Part shown: piece after piece, positions 45,479 through 57,722 of the stretch
Layout of the letters: every line of letters begins with the position of its first letter
How positions within the stretch are numbered: position 1 is the stretch's first letter
Source of the DNA: Lepus europaeus
Lineage: Eukaryota; Chordata; Mammalia; Lagomorpha; Leporidae
Reading direction: 5' to 3'
DNA length: 64,000 nucleotides
Assembly: GCF_033115175.1 (NCBI RefSeq)
Contig: NC_084827.1
Coordinates: 150,343,701-150,407,700, forward strand
Notes under the pieces: model-generated
Database searches by the model: none
What the model was told of the DNA's origin: nothing
Seen by the model: the letters and a program-made list of their open reading frames with translations, nothing else
Made by a program: the position numbers and the translations under genes

Positions 45479-46541
45479 TCTTGTGTAAACCACAATTACT
45501 GTGTTTTTATAGTACCTATAATAGCAAAAAAATCTGTATTAAAAACTCATATTATCCTCATCAATGTTGCCCACTGTTAATGTGCTAATCAGGAGCTGAC
45601 CATGTGATAGTTTTTGTCATTGTTATGGGTTAGTTGCCCAATGGTAGAGTAAGATGTGTCTGTCTACTCATATTTTCTAATAAGTCATATTTACATCTAT
45701 TAGGTGTTCAGTTTTATTTGATTCAGCAAGCACTTATTGAATACCTCTTTTAAATCAGGTGCTGAGCTGAACCCTGGAAAAAATGTGATGAGTAATATTT
45801 AGTCCTTACCTTTGCTTGGTGGAAGGATGTCAGAATTCAAGCAGTTGGTGGTGTGTGGCTCGTGTCAGCACAGTTGCTTGTTATAAGAACAGAAGGAAGT
45901 CTGTGAACACCCAGAGGAAAGATAAACTTTTGAGTAGGGAAGTAAAACAAAACCACGTAAAGGAAGAAAAATTGAACTGGCCTCACAGAGCAATTAGGAG
46001 AAAGGTTTGTGCAGGAGGTAGGGAGAAGATAATTCAGAGAGCCAGCAGAGCTGAGGCTCTGGGTACAAAGGCTGCCCTGCAAGCGAATATCCCTGTGATG
46101 AGCTTGAGAAGGGGAAACCCAAGTGTGGGAAATTTCAGAGAATCACATGTTCTTTTAAATTTGTAGTCAATTCAAAAATCTACCTAATTTCTTTAAAAAC
46201 CTAATGATGTGGATGCTTATAGATGTAAACATCTATAAGGTTGAGATTTAGAGTTAATGTCTCTAAAAAGTACAAACATTTGGTGAGTGACAGACAGATT
46301 TTTCCTTCACAGAGCCCAGATAGGGTGTATTGGGAATGGCAAGAGGGTGGAGGTGGAAGGTTATGAAGACTGAAGACATGAAGTGTTTGGATTTATTCCA
46401 TATTAAATGATGATCCTGTGAAGTCAAGAGGTGAGCACATCCTGATTGAGCAACAGTGGCTTGTAGGTAACTCCTCAGAGAGTTCACCTTCTAATACGAG
46501 GGGAGAGACCTTAAACATGTCAGCAATAGTAACAGCAACGC
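45479..46541 (+). other. Intron 2, unassigned
   Basis: Contains the ancient-repeat-like stretch 45718-45835. An open frame at 45816-46166 has no domain and no splice support. Confidence 0.45.
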
Positions 46542-46556
46542 AAAGGTTTCAGATAT

Positions 46557-46827
46557 GCTATAACTAGTACTCCAACAGTATGTTTCACTTTGTGTTTCTA
46601 AGTGGGTGCAAACTGTTGAAATCTTTACTTAATATATACTAAATTTGTCTTCTGTATATAAAGAGAATTGAAAATGAATCTTGATGTGAATGGAAGGGAG
46701 AGGGAAAAGGGAGGGTTGCGGGTGGGAGGGAAGTTATGGAAGGGGGAAGCCATTGTAATCCATAAGCTGTACATTGGAAATTTATATTCATTAAATAAAA
46801 GTTAAAAAACAAAAAAAAAGAAAAAAA
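46557..46827 (+). mobile_element. LINE-1 3' end, 271 bp, with 15-bp target duplication
   Basis: Exact AAAGGTTTCAGATAT at 46542-46556 and 46828-46842. It starts at gctataactagtactccaac and keeps the G-rich tract and poly(A), so it is a severe 5' truncation. Confidence 0.95.
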
Positions 46828-47004
46828 AAAGGTTTCAGATATTGACAGGTGCTTAAAGGCGATAGAATAGCATAGTATGGTGGAGAGTGTTGGGTGCTGT
46901 GGTTTCTCTTGAAGCGTTAGAAGATTTGGCCACCTGCTGCTGAGAAGTGGCTCCTTTTAGATGGAGTAGCATGTGCTGTTTACTCGGCTACCATTCCTTG
47001 TGCA

Positions 47005-47350
47005 TGGTTTGAATATGTCCCTTAAAAGATCATGTGTTGCACACTTAGTTCTCAAATCCATGCGAGTGGTGTTTGGAGGTAGAGCCTCTGGGAAGTAATT
47101 AGCATTAGATGACATCACAAGGGTGGGGCTCCCATGATGGCATTAGTGATATTTTAAGAAGAGGAAGAGAGACCCCAGCTAGCATGCTTGCTGTTCCAGC
47201 ATGTGATGCCCTCAGCTCTCATCAGATGTTCCTGTTATGCTCTTGGACTTTCCAGCCATCAGAGCCATAAGCTAATAAACCTCTGTTTTTTTTTTTTTTT
47301 TTAACAAACTTCCCAGTCAGTGGTATTCACTTGCAGCAACAGAAAGTGAA
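47005..47350 (+). mobile_element. MaLR-type LTR
   Basis: Order of gaatatgtcccttaaaag, gtggtgtttggaggtagag, ccataagctaataaacctc and the final cttcccagtcagtggtattc matches the MLT/MST LTR layout. An internal poly(T) of 16 lies at 47288-47303. Confidence 0.75.
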
Positions 47351-48198
47351 TTAAAACATATTGTTGCCCCAAACCCACCTTTCTTCATTTCTGTTACTTG
47401 CCTGCCCCTAGGGGTGTTTGAATTTGGACTGTAGTCATTGATCCTTTTCTTCCATGAAGTCTACACCATTTTTGATCATCTCACTCTGGAGGGTTTGACT
47501 TTTACTGTGCTTTCTGGTAGTTCACAACTGAGCTGTGCTGTTGAAAGTCTTCAGCATGTGTCCCTAAATAATGCTTTCTGCTCACAGGTTGACTCATTCC
47601 TGCTAACTATGTAACTACTAGTGTCATTCTGTCTTCATTTATCCTCCGGTTTTGTTAACAGAGCGGGTCACAGTCCTTCTCTTTACAGTTAGTCAAAAAA
47701 GAACGCAGGGGCATTTTCCCAGTTGCCCAGCAGCTCTGGCGCCATCCAGTATGACCGTAATCAGGCAGGAAAAGAGCTATCCTCCCTGCCTTCTCTGTTC
47801 TCAGCAGTACTGCTGCTTTCCCAGCCATCTAACAGTGAACCTTGGAAGTCGTCTTTGACTCTTTTCTCTCCTCCGTCTTCTGCCTATAAATAGTTGCTTA
47901 TTAAGTCTTGACATTTCTCCCTTGAATGCATCCCTCTTCCTCCTTCTACATTGTGCTCTTGTCATTGCCTCTTCTCTCTCTCTCTCTGTCAATCCATCAG
48001 TCCCACTGCTGACAGATTAATTTTACTGGAACACTTATTTCATCACATGACTCCTTTTATGCACATTCAACAAGCATAATTTCAGCTGGATAGATTTTCC
48101 TGTGGAGTGAAGGAGAGGATGTGCAATTCTCTCCAGCAGAAATACTACCTTCTTCCATATAGATTTCCTCTTCCTTTTTCATTTCAATATTGAATTCT
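47351..48198 (+). other. Intron 2, probable ancient repeat, unnamed
   Basis: gtgaaccttggaagtcgtctttgactc (47836-) and the pyrimidine-rich sequence after it have the texture of an ancient mammalian repeat that I recognise but cannot name with confidence. Confidence 0.4.
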
Positions 48199-48495
48199 TT
48201 TCTTTAAAAATTCATTTTAGAAGGAGGAGGATGAAGGAGGAGGAAAGAAAGCATTCCCACCTGCTGGTTCATACCCTGTATGCTCATAAGAGCCAGGGCT
48301 AGGGCAGGACAAGCCAGGAGCCAGGAACTCAATCCTTTGTTTCCCACATGGGTGGTAGAAAATCATCTGAGCCATTATTGCTGTCCCCAAGGATCTGTAT
48401 CAGCAGGGAGCTAGAGTTGGGACCCAGAGCTAGGGATTGAGCTCAGGTCCTCTGATGTGTGATGTGGGCATCTTAATTGCTGTGCCCACTTCCTT
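48199..48495 (-). mobile_element. C-SINE, old
   Basis: Antisense copy with an AGG-rich A/G region (48220-48250), ending ttgctgtgcccacttcc. Confidence 0.75.
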
Positions 48496-49470
48496 TTCAG
48501 CATTTTTCCAGGCCAGTTGACCTAAAGGTCAGTTTGTGGGAGGAGTTTATTTTTTCTGGGTGATTCCATTTGTATCTATTCAAACTCTGGTGTTAGTTGT
48601 GTAAAACCCTTGTGATCAGTAGCAAACCCTCACCCATTGGTAATGTGTCCTTGAGCTTTTCATTTCAAACCATGTTAAATAGCTGCTTCAGAAAATCCTG
48701 CCATCTCCATCTTTAAGACCTGAGTAATAAACTGCTCTTAGAGTATGAGTTTTCTGAATGGAAACATTTTACTCCTTTCAAGAATGTACATAATCATAAG
48801 GCTTTATTCATGCAATGTATTCAGTTTATAATTGATATGGGTACCCTTTAACCTCATGAAAGACCCAGTCATTCATGTAATTCATTCACTCAAAACCCAC
48901 TGAGTTTCTGAATTTTACCATTTTACAAGGGAGTCTTTGTGTTTAGAATTTACATGAATTCAGTAGAATTTTAATCAAATCTGATGCTAGAAATTCTACT
49001 ACGAAGAGAGTGGATACAGCTATCATATTTTATTCACAGTAATGAGTTAAAAGCAGCCATTTTTGTCCCGAGAAATTTGGATAGCATTCTCCATCACTGG
49101 GCGTGCTGTCTATGACAGAGCTAGGTTTGTGATTAGCCCACTGCTTCAAATAAAGGTTTATGATAGAGGTGAGTTCTGTGGCTGAAGAGTGAACCGAGGC
49201 TGATTTTCTCATCTGGAATATTACAGATTAATAAATTTGTAATCTGCTTTGAATTCTATTATGGAATGTATTTATTTGGTAATAAGATCTCCCTTATCAC
49301 TAAATGTTTTTCTAAGTCTTCTGTTTAGAAATGAAAAGGATGGAAATTCAAATTCAAACAAGTCTCCTCTACTGATATACATTAATTATAGAGTAGTTGA
49401 GATCACATTCAGAGAAATATAAATATAAATATTTATAAATATATAAATATGTGGCCAGTGATTGTATTGC
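48496..49470 (+). other. Intron 2, unassigned
   Basis: AT-rich; no exon or named repeat recognised. Confidence 0.5.
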
Positions 49471-49796
49471 TTTATTTATTTATTTATTTGAAGGGTAGAG
49501 TGACAGAGAGAAAGAAAGAGAGTGAGAGAGAGAGATATCTTCCATCTACTAGTTCACTCCCCAAATGACTGCAACAGCTGATACTAGTCCAGGCTGAAGC
49601 CAGGAGCCTGGAGCTGCATCTGGGTCTTCCATTTGGGTAGCAAAGGCCTAAATACTTGGGCCATCTTCTGCTGCTTTCCCAGACTCATTTGCAGGGTGCC
49701 ATATTGGAAGTGGAGCAGAGGGGACTTGAAACAGCACTCTGATATGGTATGCAGGTGTTGCATCAGCTTAACCCACTAAGCCACAATACAGGCTCC
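49471..49796 (-). mobile_element. C-SINE, older type
   Basis: Antisense copy from tttatttatttatttatttgaagg to ctaagccacaatacaggctcc. Confidence 0.85.
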
Positions 49797-49898
49797 TGAA
49801 TCGCTCTTGAGATTGGTTCTGTAATTTTATGGTTGGGACACTCACCTCTTGCTTGTCTGAATGGCAGTGTCCACTTGCAGGAGTTCTCTTGTGACATT

Positions 49899-50210
49899 AA
49901 AATTTATTTATTTATTTATTTGAGAGGTGAGGCCAGGGAGGGAGAGGAGAGAGAACACTCCCATTTGCTTGTTGGCTTCCTAAATACCTGCAACAGCCGA
50001 GGCTGGGCCAAATAAGAGCCTGGGACTGCGAACCTAATCCAGGTCTCCCACGTGGGTGGTAAGAACCCAACCACTTGAATCATGCTCCCAGGATACCCAT
50101 TAGCAGGAGGCTGGAATTGAGAGAACTGGGATTTGAACCCAGGCACTCCAGTATGGCCCACCGGAGTCCAAAGTATCATCTTAAAACCACCATGTCAAAG
50201 ACCTGTCCCC
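49899..50210 (-). mobile_element. C-SINE, older type
   Basis: Antisense copy from aaaatttatttatttatttat to gtcaaagacctgtcccc. Confidence 0.85.
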
Positions 50211-50689
50211 TACCACATTTTTCATCCTGGATGGGAGTGGGAGTGGATGGGAGTCACATGTTCCTACATTACCTCTTTCTGCCCTTAGTGGGGCTAAATA
50301 TGCCGCTTAGAAGTAGTCCAATCCAAGCATAGCTGGATATGCATAACAACATTGCAGAGCTGTGGAGGAATTGGGTTTTGAGTATCGATTGAATTTCACG
50401 ATCTGTTGCAGAGCTTCCCTTCCCTTAGTGTGGACATTTAAGAATTTGCTGTGTCAGGTTGTAGTCTGGATTGCTTCACTGGATGCTTTGTGCTGTGTTT
50501 GTTGTAAATAGGCCTGCTACATCATATACTATGGTAGTGGTATTACAGAAGGGCTTCATTAACAATGTAAATCAGTCAATGCTTTGGGAAGTCCTGGATC
50601 CCCTACGTATTTCCTTGCCCTTTACTTTTCCAGCTTAGTAGAATGCATTAAATCAATTTGTAGCTCCTCTCTCCCAGTGCCTTGGTATT

Positions 50690-50930
50690 AACACATATAA
50701 TAGGTAACCTTTGTATAGAACCTAAACTAGTTTTTGAGCTATGTTCATATCTATAATCTCGTGTGGTCATCACAGGATCTCTATCAAGATGATGCTGATG
50801 ATGATTTCTGTGTGATGAGGAAGTTAAAAGATACTCATTTGCTGCGTGTCTTGGGAATTATTAGCACTATGAGAATAATCCCAATCTTGGTTTGTGACTT
50901 CCATTCCTGTCCCTTGTCCTTTTGTCACAC
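50690..50930 (-). mobile_element. MIR SINE (probable)
   Basis: tctcgtgtggtcatcacagg, tgatgaggaagttaaaag and tttgtgacttcc follow the order of an antisense MIR. Confidence 0.55.
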
Positions 50931-51044
50931 ATCAGTGGGTTGAATAGGGATGTTTCTAGTCCATTTAGACACCTTCTCTCTTGATAGTCCTTTTAGAACC
51001 TATGGCTAATTACATCTAAACTGTATATGGACATGCCTCAAAAG

Positions 51045-51240
51045 GCTTGTAGAAAATGGGATTAAAGGATAAGTTTATTTTGATTCACAGAATTTTGAAA
51101 TCCATGCATATGAGGGCTGCTTAAAAAGTTAGAGGGGAACACATGTTATGAAAAGGCTATGTATAGACTTCAAAAGTTTTGCATGAGCATAAAGTTTTAA
51201 TTTCATTTTCCATGAATTTCTGAAGTACTTCTTTACATAC
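51045..51240. mobile_element. Palindromic mariner-like MITE
   Basis: Left arm gaaaatgggattaaaggataag and right arm aaagttttaatttcattttccatgaatttc are inverted matches, with a ttgaaatccatgcatatg centre. Confidence 0.6.
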
Positions 51241-51859
51241 CCAGACATACCTGTTCTGGCCTTCATCTGCAATCAGCTGGGATTTTTTTTTTTAAATCTC
51301 TCCACACCCCCACCCCCACCATGAATACTCCAGATCAATAATCTTGTTTAAACTGCTAGCATTTGTAGACTATTTTGCTTATCTGCTTGCTTTTCCATAT
51401 CAGTCTTCTTCAAATTTCTTTTTCCTCTAGCATAATCTTCTTCTTCCTTACGTGCTGAGTGCGGATGGTTCTGTTTGGTGTTCCCAGATTGCATATCAGA
51501 CATTTGAATCATTCTCAGAATAGCATTTTTTTTGGGAAAAATATTACCTAATATAGGAGTATGGAGCTTGAAGAAGTAGATCTGTGAAACAAGCTGAATT
51601 TAATAAGACCTAATTCATTTACCCTTTATTTTTTAGCAATTAAATAAATGATGTTACACCTAATTTAAACTTTTTGTCAGAAAGGGAAATGCTGTGTAAC
51701 TAGCGTTTCTACACTGACCTGGTATTTCAGTGCAAAGCAAGGACAAGGGCATTTTAATGATTCAGTTTGGCCGTTTATTTGTGGGATAAAACGAATTGTT
51801 CTCGGCTTCAGAGATTGCTCTTTGGCTTCTCTTACTGTTACTGCTGTTGCCACATAGAA
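51241..51859 (+). other. Intron 2, unassigned
   Basis: Nothing recognised. Confidence 0.5.
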
Positions 51860-52085
51860 GAAGAATGGTTGGGGGTTAAGAGCAGAGGTCTCCAACAGAT
51901 CTGCTGTTACCGGTTATGTGTATTTGTACAAGTACCTTAACCTCTCTTAGCCCCATATTCCTTACAAATAACATGGATAAGATAGTAGTGCCCAGCCCAG
52001 AGACTGCCTGGGCCTTAATGGAAGTACTGTTCACACAGTGCCTGGAGTATAGCTAGTACTCAGTAAGTGTTACCTATTAACTCTT
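51860..52085 (+). mobile_element. MIR SINE
   Basis: gtaccttaacctctcttagcc, taacatggataagatagtag and cagtgcctggagtatagctag are in the order of a sense MIR. Confidence 0.75.
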
Positions 52086-53180
52086 GACCAAAGGCCTAGT
52101 TACAAACTGCTCCTTTATGAGTGAAGGGTTTCTCTCATAAAAATAGGACAAGGGATTAGGGCTAACTGTGAAGACAACTTTGGGAGGGGTGATTCTCAGG
52201 GTTTTCCTAACTTAATGGTTGCAGTGGGCCTGGCTCGTCCACCTCTCATGGAAGTGGACTTAAAGGGTAACCCCGTGAGGATGCCATGATGTCTTCAAGG
52301 CAGAGATCTCCTGACCCACCCTGAAACCATGATGTGTAAATGCACACGTGTGTCTGGGGAGTAGAGGAGTTTTCCCTAAACCTTTGCCATAATCAGGGCA
52401 CTCCAGGGCAGGCTTGAACATCAGGAATTTTAAATGTTGTAAGGCGAACTGTTTTCATCTTGGAGTGAATTGCAGAAGTGGGTAGGGTGTGGTCTAAAAT
52501 ACTTACACTATTAATAGAACATGTTCTTATGATCATTTCCCAAGAAGTATCCCAATTAGACACCCAGCCACAACTCTTCCCTCTCCTTCAAAACCAAACC
52601 CAAGAACCACTTTCATCTGCTATTGATGGTTTTCAGATTTTGGAATTAAATGCAACACTTAGAAACCATAAACAACAGCACAGCATGTAGACCTTCCAAT
52701 CAGGAAAAGGTTAACAAAAATACTATACTTACAATTCTGCTTTTATTTGGACACTAGGATATAATTGAACATACTAGGACCAGAATGTAAAATCTTGGCT
52801 TTGCCTCTTAACTGTCTTAACCAAGAAAAATTCATGGACGTATTCCTCTCCTCTTGTAATTTATGGCTAAAAACAGTGAAGTCTCACCAATTTTCTTGTT
52901 TATGACTATAATCTGTGACTGTGTAATGTAATGAACTTTCTTCTCTGCAGAATGTCCAAACTGTAGTTAGAAGCATTTATCACTATTAGACTGCATAATC
53001 ACCATCACTTCTTCCCTTCAGAACCAGTAGGGGAATTGAGATGTGTGAACTATTTATTTTTGGCTTTACAATGGTGTGTAAAACAGTTTTTGGAAATAGA
53101 TAATTATTATTTCTTCCCTTTCCTATTAAATATTTCTATATTCATTCTTTTATTTGGGCAGTAAATCCTTTTAAGTCCTA
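52086..53180 (+). other. Intron 2, unassigned
   Basis: No exon signature, repeat or RNA gene recognised. Confidence 0.5.
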
Positions 53181-53192
53181 CTGATGCATTTT

Positions 53193-53516
53193 GCTTATTT
53201 ATTTAGTTTAAATATTTAATTATTTATTTGAAAGGCAGAGTGACAGAGAGAGAAACATCTTCCATGCACTGGTTCACTTCCCACATGCCTACAGCAGCAA
53301 GGGCTGGTTCAGGCCAAAGCCAGGAGCCAGAAACTCTTCTTCCATGTGGGTGGTAGAGGCCCAAGCACTTGTGCCATTATCTGCTGTCTTTCTAGGTATA
53401 TCAGAAGGAAGCTAGATCAGAAATGGAGCAGCTGGGACTTGAACTGGCACTCCGATATAGAATGTGGGCGTCCCAAGCAATGGCTTAACCTACCGCACCA
53501 CAATATCAGCCCTGTG
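53193..53516 (-). mobile_element. C-SINE, older type, with target duplication
   Basis: Flanked by CTGATGCATTTT at 53181-53192 and 53517-53528. Confidence 0.92.
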
Positions 53517-53784
53517 CTGATGCATTTTAGGATTATTTCCTAAATAGTACGTTTATAAACTATCCTGTCTGTGAAATCTTGAAATTGTCTTTCCATTTTG
53601 GTTTTCTGGAGTTCTTAGATGTTTCTACATCCTAATCTAAGTTTATAAACTTGACTTACTTGTATGAAACATTTGTTTTGTTATGTAACATTTGAGAACC
53701 TTAGTTCTTTCACAGAGAGCATAATCTATCCCTTTATACTCAGACTTGTGTATTAAACTGTTTGTCTTGTATCCTCACTGTATC

Positions 53785-54150
53785 TCTATTAGTCAGCTTT
53801 TCAACACTAGAACAAATACCCAAGAGAAGCTACTTATGAGGGATGGAGGTTTACCTTGGTTTATAGTTTGGGAGGTTCACAGGCCAAGGCTGGGTGGGCC
53901 TCATTGGTTCTGCCACCTGGTGAGACTGGAAGATGGCAATGGTGGAACATGCATGGAGAGAGGAGTTCATGGTGAGCCAGGTGGCAAACAGAAGCTAAGA
54001 CTAACTTGGCTTTTATAACCAACCCGAGTGTGAGAACTACCTTCTGAGGGTACTCCCTCAGTGACCTAAGGACCTCCCACTTGGTCCATTCCCTAAATGC
54101 TATAATTGGGTCAAATCTTCATCCTCTTTAATACTATTACCTTATAATTT
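53785..54150 (-). mobile_element. LTR-like element (probable)
   Basis: tattagtcagcttttcaacac, gagggatggaggtttaccttgg and cctcccacttggtccattccc resemble an old mammalian LTR in antisense; family uncertain. Confidence 0.5.
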
Positions 54151-54192
54151 TAGCATTTAAACATTTATGTGAATTGGTAGACCCAAATCTTT

Positions 54193-54514
54193 TTTTATGA
54201 TTTTGTTTGAGAGGTAGAGTTACAGATAGAGAGAGGGAGAGACAGAGGAAAAGGTCTTTCATCCACTGGTTCACTCCCCAAATGACCGCAATGACTGGAG
54301 CTGGGCCGATCTGAAGCAAGGAGCCAGGAGATTCTTCCTGGTCTCCCATGTAGGTACAAGGGCCCAAGATCTTGGATCATTTTCGGTTGCTTTCCTAGGT
54401 CATAGCAGAGAGCTGGATAGGAAGAGGAGCAGCTAGGACACAAACCAGTACCAATATGGGATGCTGGTGCCGCAGGCGGAAGTTTAGTCCACTATGCCAC
54501 AGCGCTGACGCCGG
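54193..54514 (-). mobile_element. C-SINE, older type, with target duplication
   Basis: AGACCCAAATCTTT at 54179-54192 and AGACCGAAATCTTT at 54515-54528 (one mismatch). Confidence 0.92.
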
Positions 54515-54528
54515 AGACCGAAATCTTT

Positions 54529-54822
54529 GAAAAAAAAAATTTATTTGATAGGCAGGTGGGTGGAGAAAGAAATTCCATCTGCTGGTGCACTCCCTGCGTG
54601 CTCAGAGAGGCCTTACTAGGGCTGAAGCTGAGAGCTGGGAACTCAATCCCATCTCCTCTGTGGGTGGCAGGAATCAATTATTGGAGCTCTCCCTGCTACT
54701 TCCCGAGATTTGCTTAGGTAGGAAGCTAGAGTCAGACTGGAGCTGGGAATTGAAGCCAGGCATTCTGATATGGGTTGTAGGCATACTGACACTTTAACCA
54801 CTAGGCTAACTACCCAGGGTAG
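54529..54822 (-). mobile_element. C-SINE, old, adjacent to previous copy
   Basis: Begins gaaaaaaaaaatttatttgatagg and ends cactaggctaactacccagg. The previous SINE inserted at its tail. Confidence 0.78.
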
Positions 54823-55984
54823 CCAAGTCTTGTTCAAACCATAGAAATATATAATAGGCAGCTCAAGCTGAACATGTCAAAAATGGAACTCTTGATTCTA
54901 ACATCTCCTGTGGAACCTATCCATCCCATGTTCTGCCCATCTGAGATAATGGAATTTTTTTCATACAGTTGCTCAGATCAAGAGCTTTGTATTTTCTCTT
55001 TCTCTCAAGTATTACTTCAAGTTTTCAGTTCCAGAATCAACCCCTTCTCTATTGCTGCCCACCTGGGCTGGTTGTTTATGACCTCTCACTTGCATTGTTA
55101 TGATATCTTCCCAACCCTGCCTTCTCTTGACCTATCTACTCCGTGCTGGCTCCGGTCTGTGTTACACACATCAGGAAGAGGGACCCTTCTAAATTCTCAT
55201 TTAGATCAAATCACTCCTCAACTCAACAATCTCCAGGGGTTTCCCAGTCTTCTCAGAGTGACCTGTTTCCCCTTCCAATCATAATGTTGTCATTGAAGAA
55301 AAGTAAGCTATTGCTGTGATTATAGTTGGAAAGTAGGACGTGCTCTTTATGTTTGCGTGTCTAAATACATAATTTAGAAACACTAATATAATTTAAATAA
55401 GCAGAATTATCTTTGTCCCATTTATATTTTAATTGAAGAATTGATTTTTCTAGTTTCGAACCATAGTCCATACAACTAGAATGGCATAGATATTTTATTA
55501 TAACAGTAAACAATAAAAAACCCCAAACATATTCATTGACCCAAACATATTCATTTCAAGATTATGTTTTGCTGTCCCAAAATGTGTTTGATGTGTGATT
55601 AGCTTGTCAAAGGATTACACTTGCTTATTTGACAGAAGAGCAGACAAGATGTTCCTGAGTTCAGTGGGCTAATCAAGGGTGGGACTGTTGCTGCAGTGGC
55701 TTTGAGTAGCATAGTTTTCCTTTCCATGAAAAGGGGAAATTGAGGCCAAACAGAAACTTCATGGGAAATTCACACAATTTTCAGAGGAGCAATTTTATGT
55801 CAGAGCTAAAGGAAATGGACTGTACTGCAGTGTGGTATAAGTGGAGGTCCTGAAAAGAAAATTGCTCAGAGGTAATATCTGGACATGCTGTGTGAGAAGC
55901 AGCTGAGATTTGGTTATACAAATAAAATAAATGTGAGTAGGTTTGAGAGGAAGAAGGGTGAGTAGGTTAATTTTCACATGACTT
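54823..55984 (+). other. Intron 2, unassigned
   Basis: 55010-55280 is pyrimidine-rich and has the texture of an ancient repeat (cttcccaaccctgccttctc, aaatcactcctcaactc). The 136-codon frame at 54874 has no domain. Confidence 0.45.
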
Positions 55985-56185
55985 AAAACATTGCTTTATT
56001 GTGATTAAAATGGACACAAGACACAGTGTTTTCGACAGAAAATGTACAATTTTATGTTCCCACTAGTAAGACACAAATATTCTAGTTTCTCCATATTCTC
56101 ACCTACATTTGTTATTTTCTGTTTTTAATTTTTTAATACTAGCCACCCTAATGAATGTGAAGTGATATCTCATTGTGATTTTTTC

Positions 56186-56534
56186 CTTCTTTTGAAAAGG
56201 ATTTATTTTATTTATTTGAAAGGCATGATTTCAGAGAGATATGGAGAGGCAGAGAGAGAGAGAGAGAGAGAGAGAATCTTCCATCTGCTGGTTCACATCC
56301 CAAATGGCTGCTTTTTTCGGAGCTGGGCTAATCTGAAGCCAGGAGCCTGGAGCTTCTTTAAGGTCTCCTATGTGGGTGCAGGATCCCAAGGACTTGGGCC
56401 ATCTCCTGCTGATTTCTCAGGTGCTTTAGCAGGGAGCTGGATAGGAAGTGGAGTGCACAGGACTTGAACTGGCCTCCATATGGGATGCTGGCATCACAGG
56501 TGGGGGCTTTACCCACTACACTACAATGCCCTCC
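56186..56534 (-). mobile_element. C-SINE, older type, in a SINE pair
   Basis: Antisense full copy with (GA)n at 56250-56275. The pair with the next SINE is bracketed by ctcattgtg copies (56169 and 56895). Confidence 0.85.
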
Positions 56535-56538
56535 TCCT

Positions 56539-56595
56539 TTAAAAAAAAGATTTATTTATTTATTTGAAAGTGTGGGCAAAGGTAGGGGAGGAGAA

Positions 56596-56648
<53 letters not shown>

Positions 56649-56896
56649 CATCTTCCATCTCCTGGTTTACTCACCAAAAGGTCTCAGCAGCCAGCCTGGG
56701 TCATGCTGAAGCCAGGAGCCAGGAATAACATTCTGGTCTACCTTATGGGTGGTGGTAACCCAAGTACTTGGGCTATTATCCACTGCCTTTCCACCGGATT
56801 AGAAACAGAGTAGCCAATACTCAAACTGACTTTCCAGTATAGGATCTCAGGGTCACAAGAGGCAGCTTAATCAGTAGAACCACAACACTAGCTCCT
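56539..56896 (-). mobile_element. C-SINE, older type, with long (GA)n
   Basis: Antisense copy containing an uninterrupted GA run at 56598-56646, about 24 units. Confidence 0.85.
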
Positions 56897-56974
56897 CATT
56901 GTGGTTTTAATTTGCATTTATATAATGATTAGTGTTGTTGAACATCTTTTCCTGCCCTTATTGGTCATTTGTAC

Positions 56975-57303
56975 ATTTTATTTTTGTAAGTATCTACTTA
57001 TTTATTTAAATGGAAGAGCTTTAGAGATGGAGAGACAAAGAAAGAGTGAAAGGTTTCCATTTGCTGATTCACTCCTCAAATAGCTGTATCAGTCAGAGCT
57101 GAGCCAGGCCAAAGCCAGGAGCCTGGAACTTCATCCTGGTCTCCCACATGGGTGGCAGGGGCCCAAATACTTGGGGTATCATCTGCTGCCTTCCCAGATG
57201 CAGTAGCGGTCAGCTGGATCAGAAACTGAGATGCTAGGGCTCTAACATGGGATGCTTGTGTCGCAAGCAGTGACTTAACCCGAAGTGCTATAAAATCAGA
57301 TCC
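56975..57303 (-). mobile_element. C-SINE, older type, nested in LINE-1
   Basis: Short duplicate CATTTGTA at 56967-56974 and 57304-57311; diverged body. Confidence 0.85.
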
Positions 57304-57382
57304 CATTTGTATGTTTTTTTTTTTTGCATAAATGCCTATTCAATCCTTTCTCATTTTCTAATGTGGTCATTTACTATTTTTC

Positions 57383-57722
57383 TTTCTTTTTTGTTTTGTT
57401 TTGTTTTGTTTTTGGACAGGCAGAGTTAGAGAGAGATAGAGCGAAAGGTCTTCCTTTTCCGTTGGTTCACCTGCAAAATGGTCGCTGTAGCTGGCGCGCT
57501 GCGCCTATCCAAAACCAGGAGCCAGATGCTTCCTCCTGGTCTCCCATGATGGTGCAGGGCCCAAGGACCTGGGCCATCCTGCACTGCCTTCCCAGGCCAC
57601 AGCAGAGAGCTGGCCTGGAAGAGGGGCAACCATGACAGAATCCAGCGCCCCAACCGGGACTGGAACCCCGTGTGCCCGCACCGCAGGCAGAGGATTAGCC
57701 TAGTGAGCCGCGGCGCCGGCCA
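57383..57722 (-). mobile_element. C-SINE, younger type, with 16-bp target duplication
   Basis: Exact TCATTTACTATTTTTC at 57367-57382 and 57723-57738. Tail is (GTTTT)n; head is complete, ending at the complement of GGCCGGCGCCGCGGCTC. Confidence 0.96.

Noticed and set aside
45816..46166. 116-codon frame in intron 2, considered as ADAM23 exon 3
   Set aside because: The sequence does not resemble the ADAM23 pro-domain and has no phase-0 acceptor giving a continuation after Lys140.
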